Shown here in pieces: positions 1 to 11,829 of a stretch of DNA of 49,599 nt. The notes beneath the pieces were generated by a model that did not search any database, was not told the DNA's origin, and worked only from the letters and a program-made list of their open reading frames with translations. The position numbers and the translations under genes were made by a program. The stretch comes from Kalaharituber pfeilii (taxonomy: Eukaryota; Ascomycota; Pezizomycetes; Pezizales; Pezizaceae), in contig WHUZ01000177.1 of assembly GCA_015179045.1 (NCBI GenBank), positions 1 through 49,599 on the forward strand, in the 5' to 3' direction. Position 1 is the stretch's first letter. Each line of letters opens with the position of its first letter.

Positions 1-60
1 TGATGACCCGCTACCGAGAATAAACTGCCATCTCTTATGATACGTCCTATGAGGATTATC

Positions 61-2806
61 TAGCATCCGGGGTCTGCCGGCTTGCCCATTAGAGCGTCCG
101 ACCGTCCGTCCCATGTCTGCCCCAATTGGCATCCCTGGGCACCGTTCCGTACGGCTAAGGATTATGAACTTGCTTATGAGTTCTGGAGAGATGGGTCTAC
201 AAAGTCACACATCGACCATATATTGGAGAAAGGCCTAGATGGGGATGCGACTACATTTCAATCTTCAAGGGAAATCCGGGAGCTTTCAATACTGGCTAAC
301 AAGTACTATGGTTGCCTTGTTCGAACGTCCCGATTAATGAATGTGAAGCCAGGCAAGCCGGTCAGACATTGGACGACATGGAGAGATTTTTCACACCCAT
401 CGATTGGTACAGTTTACTACCGCGACATCTTTGAATGCGTGAAACTGCTCTTGAAGCACCCACCATTTACTGATCATATGCATTATGCTCCTATTCAGTT
501 ATTCAATGACGAGGGAGAGCGAATCTTTGGGGATATTCATACCGCAGACTGGTGGTGGTCGACACAAAGTACATTGCCACCACAGTCGACCATCGTCCCC
601 ATCATTTGTGCTTCTGACAAAACTCACTTGACCAATTTTTCGGGCACAAATACCTCTGGCCACTGTATATGACCATCGGAAATATTGACAAGGAACTTCG
701 GTGGGAAAAATCATCACTGGCCTGGATATGCATTGGTCTGTTACCGTCTCCATTGACGCGTCAAGCTCTGAGCTAAACGCCAAACAGGCATGGCATACTG
801 CCGTTCACCATATACTTGCGCCCTCCGATTCACGGGACCCCTCGACCGACCCCTCGACCTTCCATGCTCCGATCAACAAATTCGCCGGTGTTATCTCATG
901 TTGAATAGTTGGGTTGCGGACTACCCTGAGCAATGTACAGTTGCATTTGTTCGAAACTCTCAGTGTCCCGTCTGTACCGTTTCTAAAGACGACATGGGAC
1001 AAGCTCCACCTCTTCATGGATGGCCTTTGAGGGACCCATACAGTACTTTGATGACAGGGATGATTTTGATCACCTTTCTGCGATACGGAAACAACATGGA
1101 GTGCATTCAACATATAACCTGTTTAACGAATACCCTCACTGCAATGCATATCAGCTGTGGAGGTTTGATTGGCTCCATGTTATGATGCTTGGTTTGCTCA
1201 AACAACATCTAATACCATGGTTGCAGGCACTTCTGAAGGATCGTGGGAAGTTACAAGCCTGGGAGGAGCAAATTGACAAGTGTCCACCATTCCCAGGCTT
1301 ATATCGCCTTACCAACTACCTGTCCTCCGTGAAACAGCATAACGGAAAAGAGATGCGAAACCTTGCTCGGTATTTATTAGCAAGTTTAGCTCCTGTTCTC
1401 AAACCACCGAGCATGTCGGCACATGATCCCGCTGACATTAAGATTCTTCGAGCTTCGCGTAAGCTTCTAGAGATCGTCCTTTTAACCCAACAACGATTCC
1501 ACTCCACGACCTCCCTTCATTACCTAAAGGACGCTATCACGGAGTTCCACAATGTGAAAGACATCTTTGGCTCAGTGCGCATAACCCCGAAGCAACTTAC
1601 ACGGATCAAGGAACGGATTGTCCAGCAAGCTATGCAAGAGGGGCTGGATGATACATGGGTTGAAACGACACTCAGGAACGAAACGCGGAAGAGGTGTCAC
1701 TTCAACTTTCCCAAGATGCACCTGCTGAGCCATATTGAAGAAGCAATAATCCAGCATGGTTCAATGGACAATTGGACGACTGACGTATCGGAGGCACTCC
1801 ACGGAGCATGCAAGGACGCATACCGCTCTTCAAATCGAGTTGACTATACCCAACAAATATTAGACCATATGGACCGCTCTATGGGAATGGGTTACATGCG
1901 TGCAAGTCTTGTTTATTTAGCCACCAAGGGTTATTATGTCCCAGAATCTGCTCGTGTTCTTGAGTTGTTGCCTCCGGCGATACGCAGGTTGAACACTCGT
2001 GTTGCTCGCAATCGCAACAAGAAAAGCTCTGGATGTGTACCAAGATGGGTGGAACATGATCCTTATGTACCCCCCAATCTATATACCGCCCTCCGTGCCT
2101 GGCAGCCATTCAGCATGGCAAGTCCAACCTGCTATCGATTCGTGAGGCAGAAGTCAAATACTCAGCTCGTCATCTATGCATTTCCACCTTACGTCTACTC
2201 AATGACCTGTTCGGGCATGGTTCGTGGTTGCGGGAATTGTTCGGTGATTACGCGGGATTCAAATCATCATTTCTTATTCGGCCTGCACATAAGTTGAAGT
2301 TATCACTGCCATCCATTCAGAATCCTTCTGTTTTTGAGCGAACTTCTTTGCATTGTACTCCCGAGGGTACCCGTCGCCGTCGCAAACCTGTACGTCATGC
2401 TCTGTGGATTCGATATGCCGATGCTACAATGGAGGAAACCTTTCAAGGCCGCAAGGTTGCGTTACCTGTATTGTATTATACATGGCCAGTACCACGCACC
2501 TTTACAAAGTCTCCCTACTGGCGGAGATATCTGCGTTTGCCTCAATTCAGATCGGATAAGGACTTTGGATGGGTTCTTGACCTTATGTTGCTTGACGTTC
2601 TCGGGTACCATGATCCGACCGGCTTACCAGATGCAGATCACGGTATGGTTTTGCTTAAACGTTCACGCTCCGGCCGATTTTGCTGCTGGCTACAATGCGT
2701 AGAAGGTGCAGCTCATGTAGTTCCAATACTGCATGGCCAACGGCCTCCAAGTATATGGCTGCTGAACAATCATATTGATATCGATACATACTGGTACATT
2801 TATTAA
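61..2806 (+). pseudogene. Plavaka-type DNA transposase, frameshifted
   Basis: The reading passes through six segments: frame 1 to about 640, frame 3 to about 765, frame 2 to about 820, frame 1 to about 1035, frame 3 to about 2112, then frame 2 to the stop at 2806. Together they follow the order of a Plavaka transposase (CACTA-related, cut-and-paste): an N-terminal segment with WAPFRTAKDYELAYEFWRDG, the PIICASDKTHLTNF block, LYMTIGNIDKELR, DYPEQ with CPVC, NAYQLWRFDWLHVMMLGLL, and FPKMHLLSHIEEAI followed by SEALHGACKDAYRSSNRVDY. All five shifts are -1, as from one missing base, at or near T5 636-640, 735-775, C3 821-823, C3 1035-1037 and C2111. I see no other nonsense mutation. The N-terminal zinc-finger part may lie left of the window. 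Either a recently dead transposon or an intact one with base-call errors. Family call is firm; the start is not determined. Confidence 0.85.
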
Positions 2807-2846
2807 TATTAGTCTCTACGAATTTCAGGTGTGTATTCCCGTGACC

Positions 2847-3135
2847 ACACTCTTTTTGTTATATATATATGCTTATTGTTTTCTATCATTTGTGGTATAG
2901 TTCGTTAATATTCCCATTATGGTGTATGATCTCATTATATTGTTTTATTCTGCTTTCGGGTACCTCATTGCTTCGCTCTGCTCTATTGTTCGATTTCATT
3001 CATTGTCTTGACTCACTCTTTTTGTTATATATGCTTACCATTTTCTATCTTTTGTGGTATAGTTCGTTGATATTCCCATTATGGTGTATGATCTCATTAT
3101 ACTATTTTATTGTGCTTTCAAGTACCTCATTGCTG
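2847..3135. repeat. Direct tandem duplication of about 166 bp
   Basis: The block starting actctttttgttatatat at about 2849 recurs at about 3015 with the same order of words (tttgtggtatagttcgtt, attcccattatggtgtatg, tacctcattgct). The second copy lacks one AT pair-run and is slightly shorter. The open frames across it look like chance products of T-rich DNA; I see no protein family in them. It may be the 3' non-coding part of the Plavaka transposon. Confidence 0.75.
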
Positions 3136-3292
3136 GGCCTAAGTTTTATCTCTCTTACATACCACACGGTACTATGTTATGCAAATGGCTACGAGCAACT
3201 TTCCGCGAGGTCTTACATATCATCCCCTCATGCTGTGTGAACGGCGACATCCTTCAGTTGACACTACTTGGAGCAAGTGTTCACCGGTGCAC

Positions 3293-3347
3293 TTTTTTTT
3301 TTTTTTTATATGATTAATCGCATACCGCCCTAAGGGCTATGGTGAGC
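3293..3347 (-). mobile_element. Micro-retroposon copy 1 (40-nt body plus poly(A)15)
   Basis: On the plus strand the insert reads T15 (3293-3307) then a 40-nt body (3308-3347); on the minus strand it is body followed by poly(A). It is flanked by an exact direct repeat ccggtgcac at 3284-3292 and 3348-3356, as expected for target-primed retroposition. The body holds a GCCC-TAA-GGGC hairpin with an outer ACC/GGT stem. It matches copy 2 (4259-4308) at 31 of 40 positions without gaps, and both bodies are exactly 40 nt. There is no room for a pol III promoter or protein. It may be the 3' end of a longer SINE or LINE, but identical 5' ends in two independent insertions argue against random truncation. 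Confidence 0.65.
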
Positions 3348-3357
3348 CCGGTGCACT

Positions 3358-3827
3358 GGGTGCTGTTTTTTGATTCGTTTTTCAATAACATATCTTATCG
3401 TACTTTGTTAATGCTTGCTTCACTTATTTGTTTCTGTGCTGTCTTTAATTTGCATTTGAATTGGGAACCCGTCCTCTTCATGTCCTTTATACCAATATGC
3501 ACTGATTTACTTGTCTGTTCCTAGTTCTCAATCTCGAATATATCATCTGAGGAGTTGCTCGTTATGGGGTTTGATTTTATCTGTGCGTTTACCTTCTGTA
3601 TAGATGGGAAATTTTTACGTATAGCCAATTATCTACTTTCACTGTCTTTCACAGTTACGAGCTAGAGACGTCTGCATAGGTTGCAGATAAGGGCTAGTGG
3701 ACAGCCGCATGATCTATACAGATAGAAGACGACACGGGACATCTGGATAGATGGTTTGGGCTGCCCGATGACCGGAAGCTCGGATAAGGGGATAGTGTAC
3801 CGTGGTTGTTTGTCCATCTTGTGTATC
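3358..3827. other. Unassigned AT-rich spacer
   Basis: T-rich sequence without a recognisable gene. Short open frames exist but none shows a domain or a conserved motif. Towards 3700 it grades into the first degenerate units of the adjacent minisatellite. Confidence 0.5.
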
Positions 3828-4200
3828 CATCTGTCTTGAGTGTCTGTCCACCCTGAGTGCACATCCGTTCTGCCTATCGGTCCGTCCTGAATGTTCATCC
3901 TGAATGTCTGCCGATCCTAAGTAGTAAGTATCTGTGGCTGATGAGTGTCTATCCGTCCTGAGTGTCCGTCTATCCGTCCTGAGTGTCCGTCTATCCGTCC
4001 TGAGTGTCCGTCTATCCGTCCTGAGTGTCTGTCTATCCGTCCTGAGTGTCCGTCTATCCGTCCTGAGTGTCCGTCTATCCGTCCTGAGTGTCCGTCCGTC
4101 CGTCCTGATGACCGTCCTGAGTGACCGTCCGTCCTGAGTGCTCGTCTATTCTGCCTACTCGACCATCCTGAGCGTTCGTCCTGAGTGTCCGTCCGTTCCG
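3828..4200. repeat. 21-bp minisatellite (gtccgtctatccgtcctga unit)
   Basis: The core at about 3943-4112 is a run of near-perfect 21-bp units built on gagtgtccgtctatccgtcct; at least seven are easily read and single C/T differences separate them. Degenerate units (cctgagtg, gtccgtcc) spread to about 3828 on the left and 4240 on the right. Because 21 is a multiple of three, all frames stay open and yield artificial repeat peptides. I do not treat these as coding. Confidence 0.9.
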
Positions 4201-4258
4201 GTTGGCGGTCCGCCCTGAGTATCCGGCCATCCTGAGTATTCGTCCGATAGATGAGTAC

Positions 4259-4308
4259 TTTTTTTTTTATATTATTACTCGCATGCCGCCCTCTGGGCAG
4301 TGGCGAGG
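4259..4308 (-). mobile_element. Micro-retroposon copy 2 (40-nt body plus poly(A)10)
   Basis: T10 (4259-4268) then a 40-nt body (4269-4308). Flanking direct repeats are gatagatgagtac at 4246-4258 and gatagataagtac at 4309-4321 (12 of 13 identical). The body shares the GCCC-TCT-GGGC hairpin with copy 1. The outer stem reads GCC/GGC where copy 1 has ACC/GGT, so the closing pair changes from A-T to G-C with pairing kept. It sits at the edge of the 21-bp minisatellite. Confidence 0.65.
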
Positions 4309-4321
4309 GATAGATAAGTAC

Positions 4322-4559
4322 GGACCAGGTGAACCAAGAGTGGAACAGAAGTGCCTAGTGGGCCCTGGGGAGACCAGGACAATGGGTGGCGGACCGGCGT
4401 GGACTCGGACAGTGGACGACACAGCAGGGGGGACCAGGCTTCGCACAGGGAGTTAGAGTCGGGCCCGGTCAGACCTGGCCGCCCAGGGCTTTGGAGAGAG
4501 GACTGGAAGTGACCAGGACGGACCAGGAAAGGGGCAGGCGGACCAGGATGGAGGAATTT
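4322..4559. other. GC-rich stretch with scattered ggaccagg words
   Basis: The word ggaccagg and variants (gaccagga, gaccaggc) recur about eight times at uneven spacing. This looks like a degenerate simple repeat. The open frame across it has no recognisable domain. The change to very AT-rich DNA at about 4560 marks the left edge of element F copy A. Confidence 0.5.
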
Positions 4560-7500
4560 TGCTGATGTAGGAGTTTATGAACTACGGCTAATAATGAAAC
4601 CTCTTGCTTGAAGGGCTCTGTCCTCACCTTTTCTATTAAAACCTTTTAATATTATATACTACAGCTCTCACTCAATTGTATATAACTTTCTATGACTCCT
4701 TAGTTATTACTGAGGCTGCTTAAAATATTTAGATGTAAGCAGTAGGGTAGAATGCAGGATTTCTCAACTGAAATCAATAAAGTATTAATATAATAATATG
4801 GCAAAGATTCCTAACCCTATCCTCAGTTTTGCTATCTCTATCAGTATTGAGAAGATGTGTAAAATCTTCTTATCAGTCATTTTGAGTATCGAAGTAACTA
4901 GAACTAATAAAAGTTTCTATTATTAATACCCTAAGAAAGCCTAAAAATAAGCACTTCACTCTCTTTACTACTATAATAAATATTACCCCTGTTAGTAGCA
5001 GCTCTACCATACAGCCACGTCTACTTCTGAAGCACAAAAAGAGTGATAATATACTTAAAAAAGTAATTCAGAAGAAAGGCAACCAATGTATTAAGTATAA
5101 AATCATATTATACTATGAAAAAAAGTAGTAGAAACCTAACTGAAGCTAAAAAAGTAAGACAAAGGGAAAGTGAAATGCTCTGTAGTCATGAATCTACTCT
5201 CTTGACTAGTATAAAGAAGATGAAAACAGATTCTGGCCATCTTATAGGCCGTTGACAGATCCAAGAGGATTACTGAACTATCTAACTTAGAGTAGATGGG
5301 GACCCTGCTTAGCATATAGGGCTCTCTATCATAGCGACCTCTTTAGTTGTAAGGTTAAATTCAATACTAAAAAGACTATTAGGGCTATTATGGACCATGT
5401 GGCCTCTGTGCTAATTGTATCCTTGGTAGATTAGGTAAGGAGTTAAAGATAAAATCATGAAGTAAGACTTATAATGATTAAAATTCTTATGAATCTTTCA
5501 TTTTTATTTTTGTTTTCACTTTTATTTTCATTTTCTAGTATCTTGGTTTCTAATCTTATTTTCTTTGCTTTAGATTATAGACCTTCTATTAGTATTCTAG
5601 GAAAATCTGATAAGGTATTCATTGTATCTTCCATTCTAAACTCCTACTAGATAGTTAAGGAATTTATTTTTGATTTTGATATCAAAGTTATAGATATCTG
5701 TAGATACATCATTAATTGTATCTAAGTCAATAGTATTTTGGAAAAGTTTAATAAGTTTCTATTAACTTTATTTTATGTTTTGTTCTAAACTCTCATCAAG
5801 AGAGTAAGAGATTTGTCTTTAACTTTGAGTTCAAGTTATAAATATCAGTAAATATATCATCATATGTTTAATAGTTTTTGTACTCGTATTAAGTTACCTT
5901 CTGTTCTTTTAGATAATACTCTTAAAGAGAGTAATATTCTATTACTCAATGTATATAAGCACTAGTACTTACAATATATTAATATTTTTTTCTAAGAAAT
6001 AGGTATACCACTTACCTCTTTAACAAAGCTAGTATTATAAAATCTCTTTTGAAAATTTATATATAAAGTTTCTCTATGGTTCAGTATACTTGGAAAGAAG
6101 ATGAGGCTCTTTAGAGATATATTATCAAACATTTACTAGTAGGCAAAATACAAAGTCAAGATCAAAAGCAGCTTTACTAATTTTTAGGGGGAAGAAAAGA
6201 TGAGTCTCTCTGACTATGTGTTGACTATAGGGTACTAAGCAAACTCACCATTTCAAACTAATACTAATTGCCCTTAATGTCAGAACTTCTCAAAGAAGAC
6301 CTAAAGCAGTATATGAGTAACCAAACTTAATCTCAATAATGGCTGCAACCTCATATGAATTAAGTTAAGTAATAAATAGCTATTGTCAAATATATCTAAA
6401 GACTATTTAAAGTACCTAATTATATGTCTCACACTTATTAATATACCTACTTCTTTTGAAGAGATAATAGATGAGATTCTCACGTGCATTAATAGAGTTA
6501 TTTGGTACCTAGGCTCTTAATCTATAAAGGCAAGTCTGAATAAGACTATAAACAGATAGTGGAAAAGTACTTGCTAAGATTGAGTAAATATGAGCTTATG
6601 ATGTGAGTTTTATATATATGAAACTATGTTTCTTAGTTATTTTATAAATGGTCTCAAGATTAAGATACACCGAATCAAACTCTCTACCATTTGCAACTAG
6701 CCACAGCCGATAAAACAAGATATAAGTCTTTCTAGGCTTTGTAAATGACTACTACTGATTCATCCTCAACTACTACCATTGATTTAATTTACTCTACTAT
6801 AACCTAACTACTTACAAGTCTTGACTGGAGACATACTCTTGATTTAAGTAGTGTAGAGTAATAAGCTACTTTTACAGAAAAATAAGGTTATGAGTGCCCT
6901 TATACTACAACAGTTTAAGTAATCCCTATTAATAATTATAAAGCTAACTATTCAGACTAAGCACTTACTATTATCTTAAGCTTAAGAGTGAGATTACGAC
7001 TCTTCACTTCTATAAGTACTACTCTAGAATAATGACCCCTACTAAATAAAACTACTCTATCTATAATAATAAACTCTTGATAATACTTAATTATATAAAT
7101 GGAAAATAGAGTTATTAGGAACTAAGTTTACTATCTCCACTAACCATGCACTTCACTATTAAACAATACCTCAACAACTAGTCATTTAACTGGAGGTAGA
7201 AACTTTCTGAATTTGATTATGTCAGCCTAATAGTAAAGCAGATACTACTTCTCAGACTAGTAAAGTAGAAGATATGTAGACTAATATCTTTAAGGTTAAT
7301 AGTAATAAATAGGTAAGAAATAATAACAAGTTTTAAGTACCTAACTGAAAGTGATAATGATGCCATAATAATAATATAGCTTGACCCTGTAGTATGTATT
7401 AGACTTCTCTCTTAAAACTTCTACTAGAATAGCTAAGTAGCTGATTATATTGCTAGTGTTTAAAGGCTAAAACTAACTAACATTCAAGGCAAACTAGCCT

Positions 7501-8561
7501 TATACTAATGCCTACTAGTATAAAGCCTTAGTAGGAGATAGCTATAGACTTTGTTAGAGAACTATCAAAGGCTTTAATACTATTTCAGATATTACCAACC
7601 AGTTTACCAAAATATAGCACTACACTATATACTGATTAAAAAATACTTAAACAACTCAAGATATCACTAATGCCTTCAATGACATCTTTAGGTAATTTAA
7701 TCTATCTTACTATATTACCTCTGAATATGAACTACAATTCATTTCAGACCTTCAAAAAGATATTATAGAATTCTAACTCTATACTGCTTATTACTTCTAA
7801 ACTGACAGAGTTTCTGATATATAATATCTAGTATTGCAGAAAGTATGTAATACAGACTCTCAAAAAGTATTTCTATATCTTTCATGACCAAACAATAGCA
7901 GAGGTGACGAGACTTGAGAAACAGTTAAGAATCTATATAGATTATTAGAATCTGTCAGAGAGCTCTATAATCAACATCTAAGGAAGCCTTTGGGACCTTA
8001 TAGTCTAATAAAGCATTAATACTCATAAGATAGAGTATATTATACAAATAAGAATTGTATGCTACTATGCTACTCAACTAAGTTAGTAATATAAGTATTT
8101 TTTTCTTATGAATCCTTTTTCCTACTAGGTTTTGTTTTTAGGAAGATTATTAATAGCTTACTGATAATAAGTGAAAGATATATCAGTTTCACCATCAAGT
8201 ACAGGCAATTGTGGTTTAGCTCATATATTATCTTATATATAAGTTATAATAATAGCCAAAGTATAAGACCTATAATCTCGATTAGTTTAGTTTTCTATTA
8301 GTAATTAGTACTTGGGATAAGTACTATAAATAGAGAAGTAATATTATAGTTAGAGTAGAAACTTACCTACCACTATAATCAGAAGCAAGAGTTCTACTGC
8401 TAACTAGCTGTCACAGCTAAAGATGAAGACTTACCCATTAAGGAGATAATGTTGACCCGATAATTAAACATAAGACCAATACTGATTGCCTAAACTGATT
8501 ACTTATTAGACTTGGCTGTTGATTCTCATATTGTCTGGATAGAGTAGTACTATAGAAGAGT
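4560..8561 (+). mobile_element. Gypsy family F, copy A: decayed, 5'-truncated LTR retrotransposon
   Basis: From about 4640 this aligns by eye, block after block, with 22240-26057 (copy B). No frame stays open; stops crowd every frame and the base composition is strongly AT-rich with many TA steps, as after heavy C-to-T mutation. In translation, the RT region (about 6180-6360), the RNase H region (about 6800-7300, best read by comparison with copy B) and the integrase core (about 7530-7900) are recognisable only as fragments of the Gypsy pattern. The 3' tail at 8441-8561 matches the tail at 14957-15084. The left edge against the GC-rich minisatellite area is a truncation; no 5' LTR is seen. 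The element is inert; family F rather than E or D because its tail and LTR differ. Confidence 0.75.
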
Positions 8562-9083
8562 TGTTATAGGTATAAGGGGCTCGGCTCTGATAGGTGCTGA
8601 AAGGTATCAGATATTACAGCTATAGTGGGAAAAATAGTAGTGCCAGTGTTATCCTGGAAGTGTAAATACAGTAGGTCGCAATAGCTATAGAGGTATATAC
8701 AGCAGACCAAAAGAGTAGCTGCTTGGTGGGGAGCATGCAGCAGAGTGGAGTGATTCATAGGTGTAATAATAGAATGATAGATTTAGAGTTTATAGAAAAA
8801 ACTTAGGACACTACTTATGTCTTGATTCTTTTAACTATAATATCACCAGCTAGTACTTATATAGACTTTAGGGCAGCCATACATGAGGAGTCAATAAAAG
8901 AATAATTGACTAGTAATGCAGTGATTCCTTATCAATACTAATACTATTGGTAATAGGTATATGTAATAAAAACATGCAAAAATAGTACAGGATAAAGATA
9001 ATAAATGTACTAATGTATATGTATATAAAAATAAAGGTTCCATAATTCAAATGTATACATCAAGCTGTATTTCAGATAATATA
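8562..9083 (-). repeat. Family F LTR, inverted
   Basis: This is the reverse complement of 15085-15600: its left end tgttataggtataagg mirrors the right end of that copy, and its right end near caagctgtatttcag mirrors the left end. A rev-comp TATA (cttatataga) is at about 8850. It is bounded on the left by the plus-strand F tail (8520-8561) and on the right by the same tail inverted (9084-9128), so one side must be an inversion or recombination junction. The 64-aa open frame inside it is not coding. Confidence 0.75.
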
Positions 9084-9128
9084 CCCTTCTGTAGTACTGC
9101 GCTATCTAAACAATATGAGAATCAGGCT
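9084..9128 (-). repeat. Inverted copy of the family F tail
   Basis: Reads on the minus strand gcctgattctcatattgttt, the same words as gattctcatattgtctggat at 8521-8540, followed by the agtagtacta motif that precedes the F LTR. Together with 8521-8561 it forms an inverted repeat around the F LTR. Confidence 0.65.
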
Positions 9129-9714
9129 ATCAGAGACCCTTACACAGCCCCTTAGAGTCTTGCTGCTATAGCCATCAGTCCTGTGCTCATCTCTACCCAA
9201 GGAGAAGCAGCTGAAATCATTCTTCGAAAAAGCAGGATGAACTGAAAGTAGAAAGCTGTATCCATTGCTATCTACTTCTCCAAACCCTCTGCCAATAAGT
9301 GCAAACATGGACTGGTAGAATGACTACCACCGAGAGACCTACTGTCTGCATTACCAAGCTTAATATAAATAAGGAAGTCAGTCCATAGCAATTCAGGAAA
9401 AAATAAGGGACATCTAAAGTATCACTGGAAAGACAGAATAACTCGTAAAGGTACAGCAGGGAGACAGGAGCTCCTTGAAAGGTGGAACAAAGGTTTTGAA
9501 TACTGCATTTGTTTTCCCGGTATTCAGAATGAATCAAGTAATATAATCTCTAATACTGCTTTTGCTTTTGATACAGAATGTCTAGATATTGGAAATAGAG
9601 AAGTGTTATTGGACTTATTTTGGTTGGGAAGGAAAAGTCTTTCTGTTAATAGCGAAACTAGTATTTGGTTCATAATTCCCTTAATTTATTATTCCTTATA
9701 ATGAAATTGTTTTA

Positions 9715-9850
9715 CCCTTAGTCATCTGTTTCTGTTTCTATCTGTTTCTATTTCTTCCACCTGCTTCTGTTTCTTCTATCTATTTCTATTTCTTCTATCT
9801 GTTCTTATTTCTTCTATCTGTTTCTGTTTCTTCCACTCATTTCTGTTTTT
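9715..9850 (+). repeat. Pyrimidine-rich 18-19 bp repeat in family E
   Basis: Repeats of ctgtttctatttcttcca. The same repeat lies on the minus strand in E2 (about 37800-37960) with more copies and in E3 as a single short remnant near 43755-43795. Copy number therefore varies between paralogues. It lies between the gag-like part and RT and could encode a flexible FLPPVSIS-type linker, but this is uncertain. Confidence 0.7.
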
Positions 9851-9961
9851 AATTTTGAAAAGTAACTCTTAGAGGAAGGCGATATACTACTAATAATTAA
9901 TACAAATGTTACAAATATTATGCTCAAGTATTCTCTGAGAAGCAAGCAATCAGACTACCAC

Positions 9962-9998
9962 AGCCTACTATGACTATATTCTATAAGTGAGGTTATAT

Positions 9999-10029
<31 letters not shown>
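9962..10029 (+). mobile_element. Micro-retroposon copy 3 (41-nt body plus poly(A)27)
   Basis: Inserted in E1. Flanked by tcagactaccac at 9950-9961 and tcaaactaccac at 10032-10043 (one G/A difference); two extra g bases follow the A27 run. Both E2 (rc of about 37690-37715) and E3 (rc of about 43640-43660) have a single gactacca at this point and no insert, giving two paralogous empty sites. The body is 41 nt, nearly the same size as the other two, and ends in a similar AT-rich word before poly(A). Its sequence is only distantly similar, perhaps through C-to-T decay, so membership of the same family is tentative. That it is a retroposed insertion is well supported. Confidence 0.65.
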
Positions 10030-10031
<2 letters not shown>

Positions 10032-10798
10032 TCAAACTACCACTCCTACCAATTCTGAGATTATGAGATCCCACTTAACGACTCTAATACCGAAGTACCC
10101 AAGGGCCCGATAATACAAGACTACCTAGAAAGATAAAGCTCTGCAGAAGTATCTATAAGAATATCCACATATTAGCAAGATCAGATGTTCAAGACCCATA
10201 GCTGATACTAATACTATCCATCTGGAAAAAGGATAGCTCACTCTATTTATATATAGACTATAGGGGACTCAATAAGATTACGGTACCGAATTGGTACCTC
10301 CTCTCACTCATGCCAGACCTTCTGAAAAGAGGATCCCTGTTAGTAAATACTTTACCTAGTTGCACCTTAAGAATGCCTTATTCGAAATCAGTTAGGTAAT
10401 GAAAGCCTGTTTGAATATACCATTATGGCTTTGAACTCAGATCGACGAGTTTTTAGGAGATGATAGATAAAATTCTAAAAGGATACTCTTAAGGTAGGAT
10501 AACCGTGGAACAGGTCCTACAACTACTACTTGACTATGAACTAGCTGTATAGTAGCTAGTCCTTCTTGGCTATACCATCAAGGGCTACAAGCTTAATACT
10601 ACTACCGAATGGCCACCATTTCATCAAGAACTACTACTACCACCAGAGTGAAATTGCTTACCTCTTTCATAGACAATGTACCATTTTTACAAGATAACAT
10701 ATAATAATAGTCATTTGATGAATTTAAGCAAGTACTTCTATTCACTCCAGTACTCCGCTCATAGGATAAAACTTGGAAAGCAATCATGGGATGGAACC

Positions 10799-11034
10799 TG
10801 TTACGGAGGTGGTAAATGCAGAAAGTTACCGTCCGCCAAGTCAAAAAGACACTTGACTAGCGATACTTACTAGTCCTCTGCGTAGCTCATATAGTACTCA
10901 TTATATAACTGCAGTGCCTTTCTGGCTGTCGCATGTTGCTTACGTCACATATGTACATTTCATATGTGCTTGCATTTTTTGCTTTCACGCGCTCTACTAG
11001 CTGCCCACACTATAGTCACGGTGAACCCGTAACA
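10799..11034 (-). mobile_element. Solo LTR of miniature element TRIM-1
   Basis: Begins tgttacggaggtgg and ends gtgaacccgtaaca; it is the reverse complement of the 237-bp LTR at 12059-12295 at similar length (236 bp). Exact 5-bp target duplication gaacc at 10794-10798 and 11035-11039. It interrupts E1 between the RT and RNase H regions and is absent at the matching position of E2. Single LTRs of this sort arise by recombination between the two LTRs of an element. Confidence 0.9.
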
Positions 11035-11275
11035 GAACCCTAAAGACAATCATAGAAACTGATGTATTAGTACTCTGCCTATAGGATAAAACTCTGAGGA
11101 CAATCATAGGATAAAACCCTAAAGGCAATCATGAGATAAAACTCAGAAGGCGATTATAAGATGGAACCTTGAAAAGATAATTATAGAAACCGATGTATCA
11201 GTACTCTGCCTATATGATAGAACTCTAAGGACAATCATGAGATAGAACCCCAAAGATGATCATGGAAACTGATAC
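11035..11275 (+). repeat. 25-bp minisatellite in the RT/RNase H interval of family E
   Basis: Tandem units of about 25 bp on the pattern aggataaaactctgaggaca-atcat, with degenerate higher-order blocks containing gtactctgcctata. E2 has the reverse-complement array at about 36950-37135; E3 has only about one to two units at about 43000-43070. Confidence 0.75.
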
Positions 11276-11829
11276 ATCTAACTAAGCCCTTGCTAATACT
11301 ACGAGGAGAACAGAACTAAAACACTATACTCAGTTAACTTCCACTCACCAGCCCTTATCGTAGATGAATGGAACTGACAATAACAAGAAGCTGTTCATGA
11401 TCATCGACTGCTTCAGATAGTACACTTGACCATAGAGCATATATATTAATGTTTATAGGAATCACTACTAAGCAGAAGCCCAACTCCCAGCAGGCAAACT
11501 GGTACACAAAGGTATGTAAACTAGACGTTACTGTCATCTATCGCAAGTAAAGTGACAATAGGAAGGCCAATATTATACTATATCTATTACAATGAAAGTA
11601 TTAATAGGAAGGCTGACACTATATCATATTAATCTAGTAACGAAACTGGCAGCAGAGTTGCTAGCCACTGGGGGGTGTACCACACCTAAGAAATAATATC
11701 AAGAAACTTTTACCAATCCATTACATCTATTATAGTTGACTAGCAATAAAATAGTTATTAGTTTGATCCTTTATTTATCTCACTATACTCTAATAGAATA
11801 ATTTACCAGTCAACAAATGGCTCATAGGC

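Noticed and set aside
3934..4112. Possible CRISPR array from the regular 21-bp units
   Set aside because: Units are contiguous without variable spacers, and the host is a fungus.
3934..4137. Repeat peptide RLSVLSV as a surface or secreted protein
   Set aside because: Translation of a 21-bp minisatellite with no flanking coding sequence or signal peptide.
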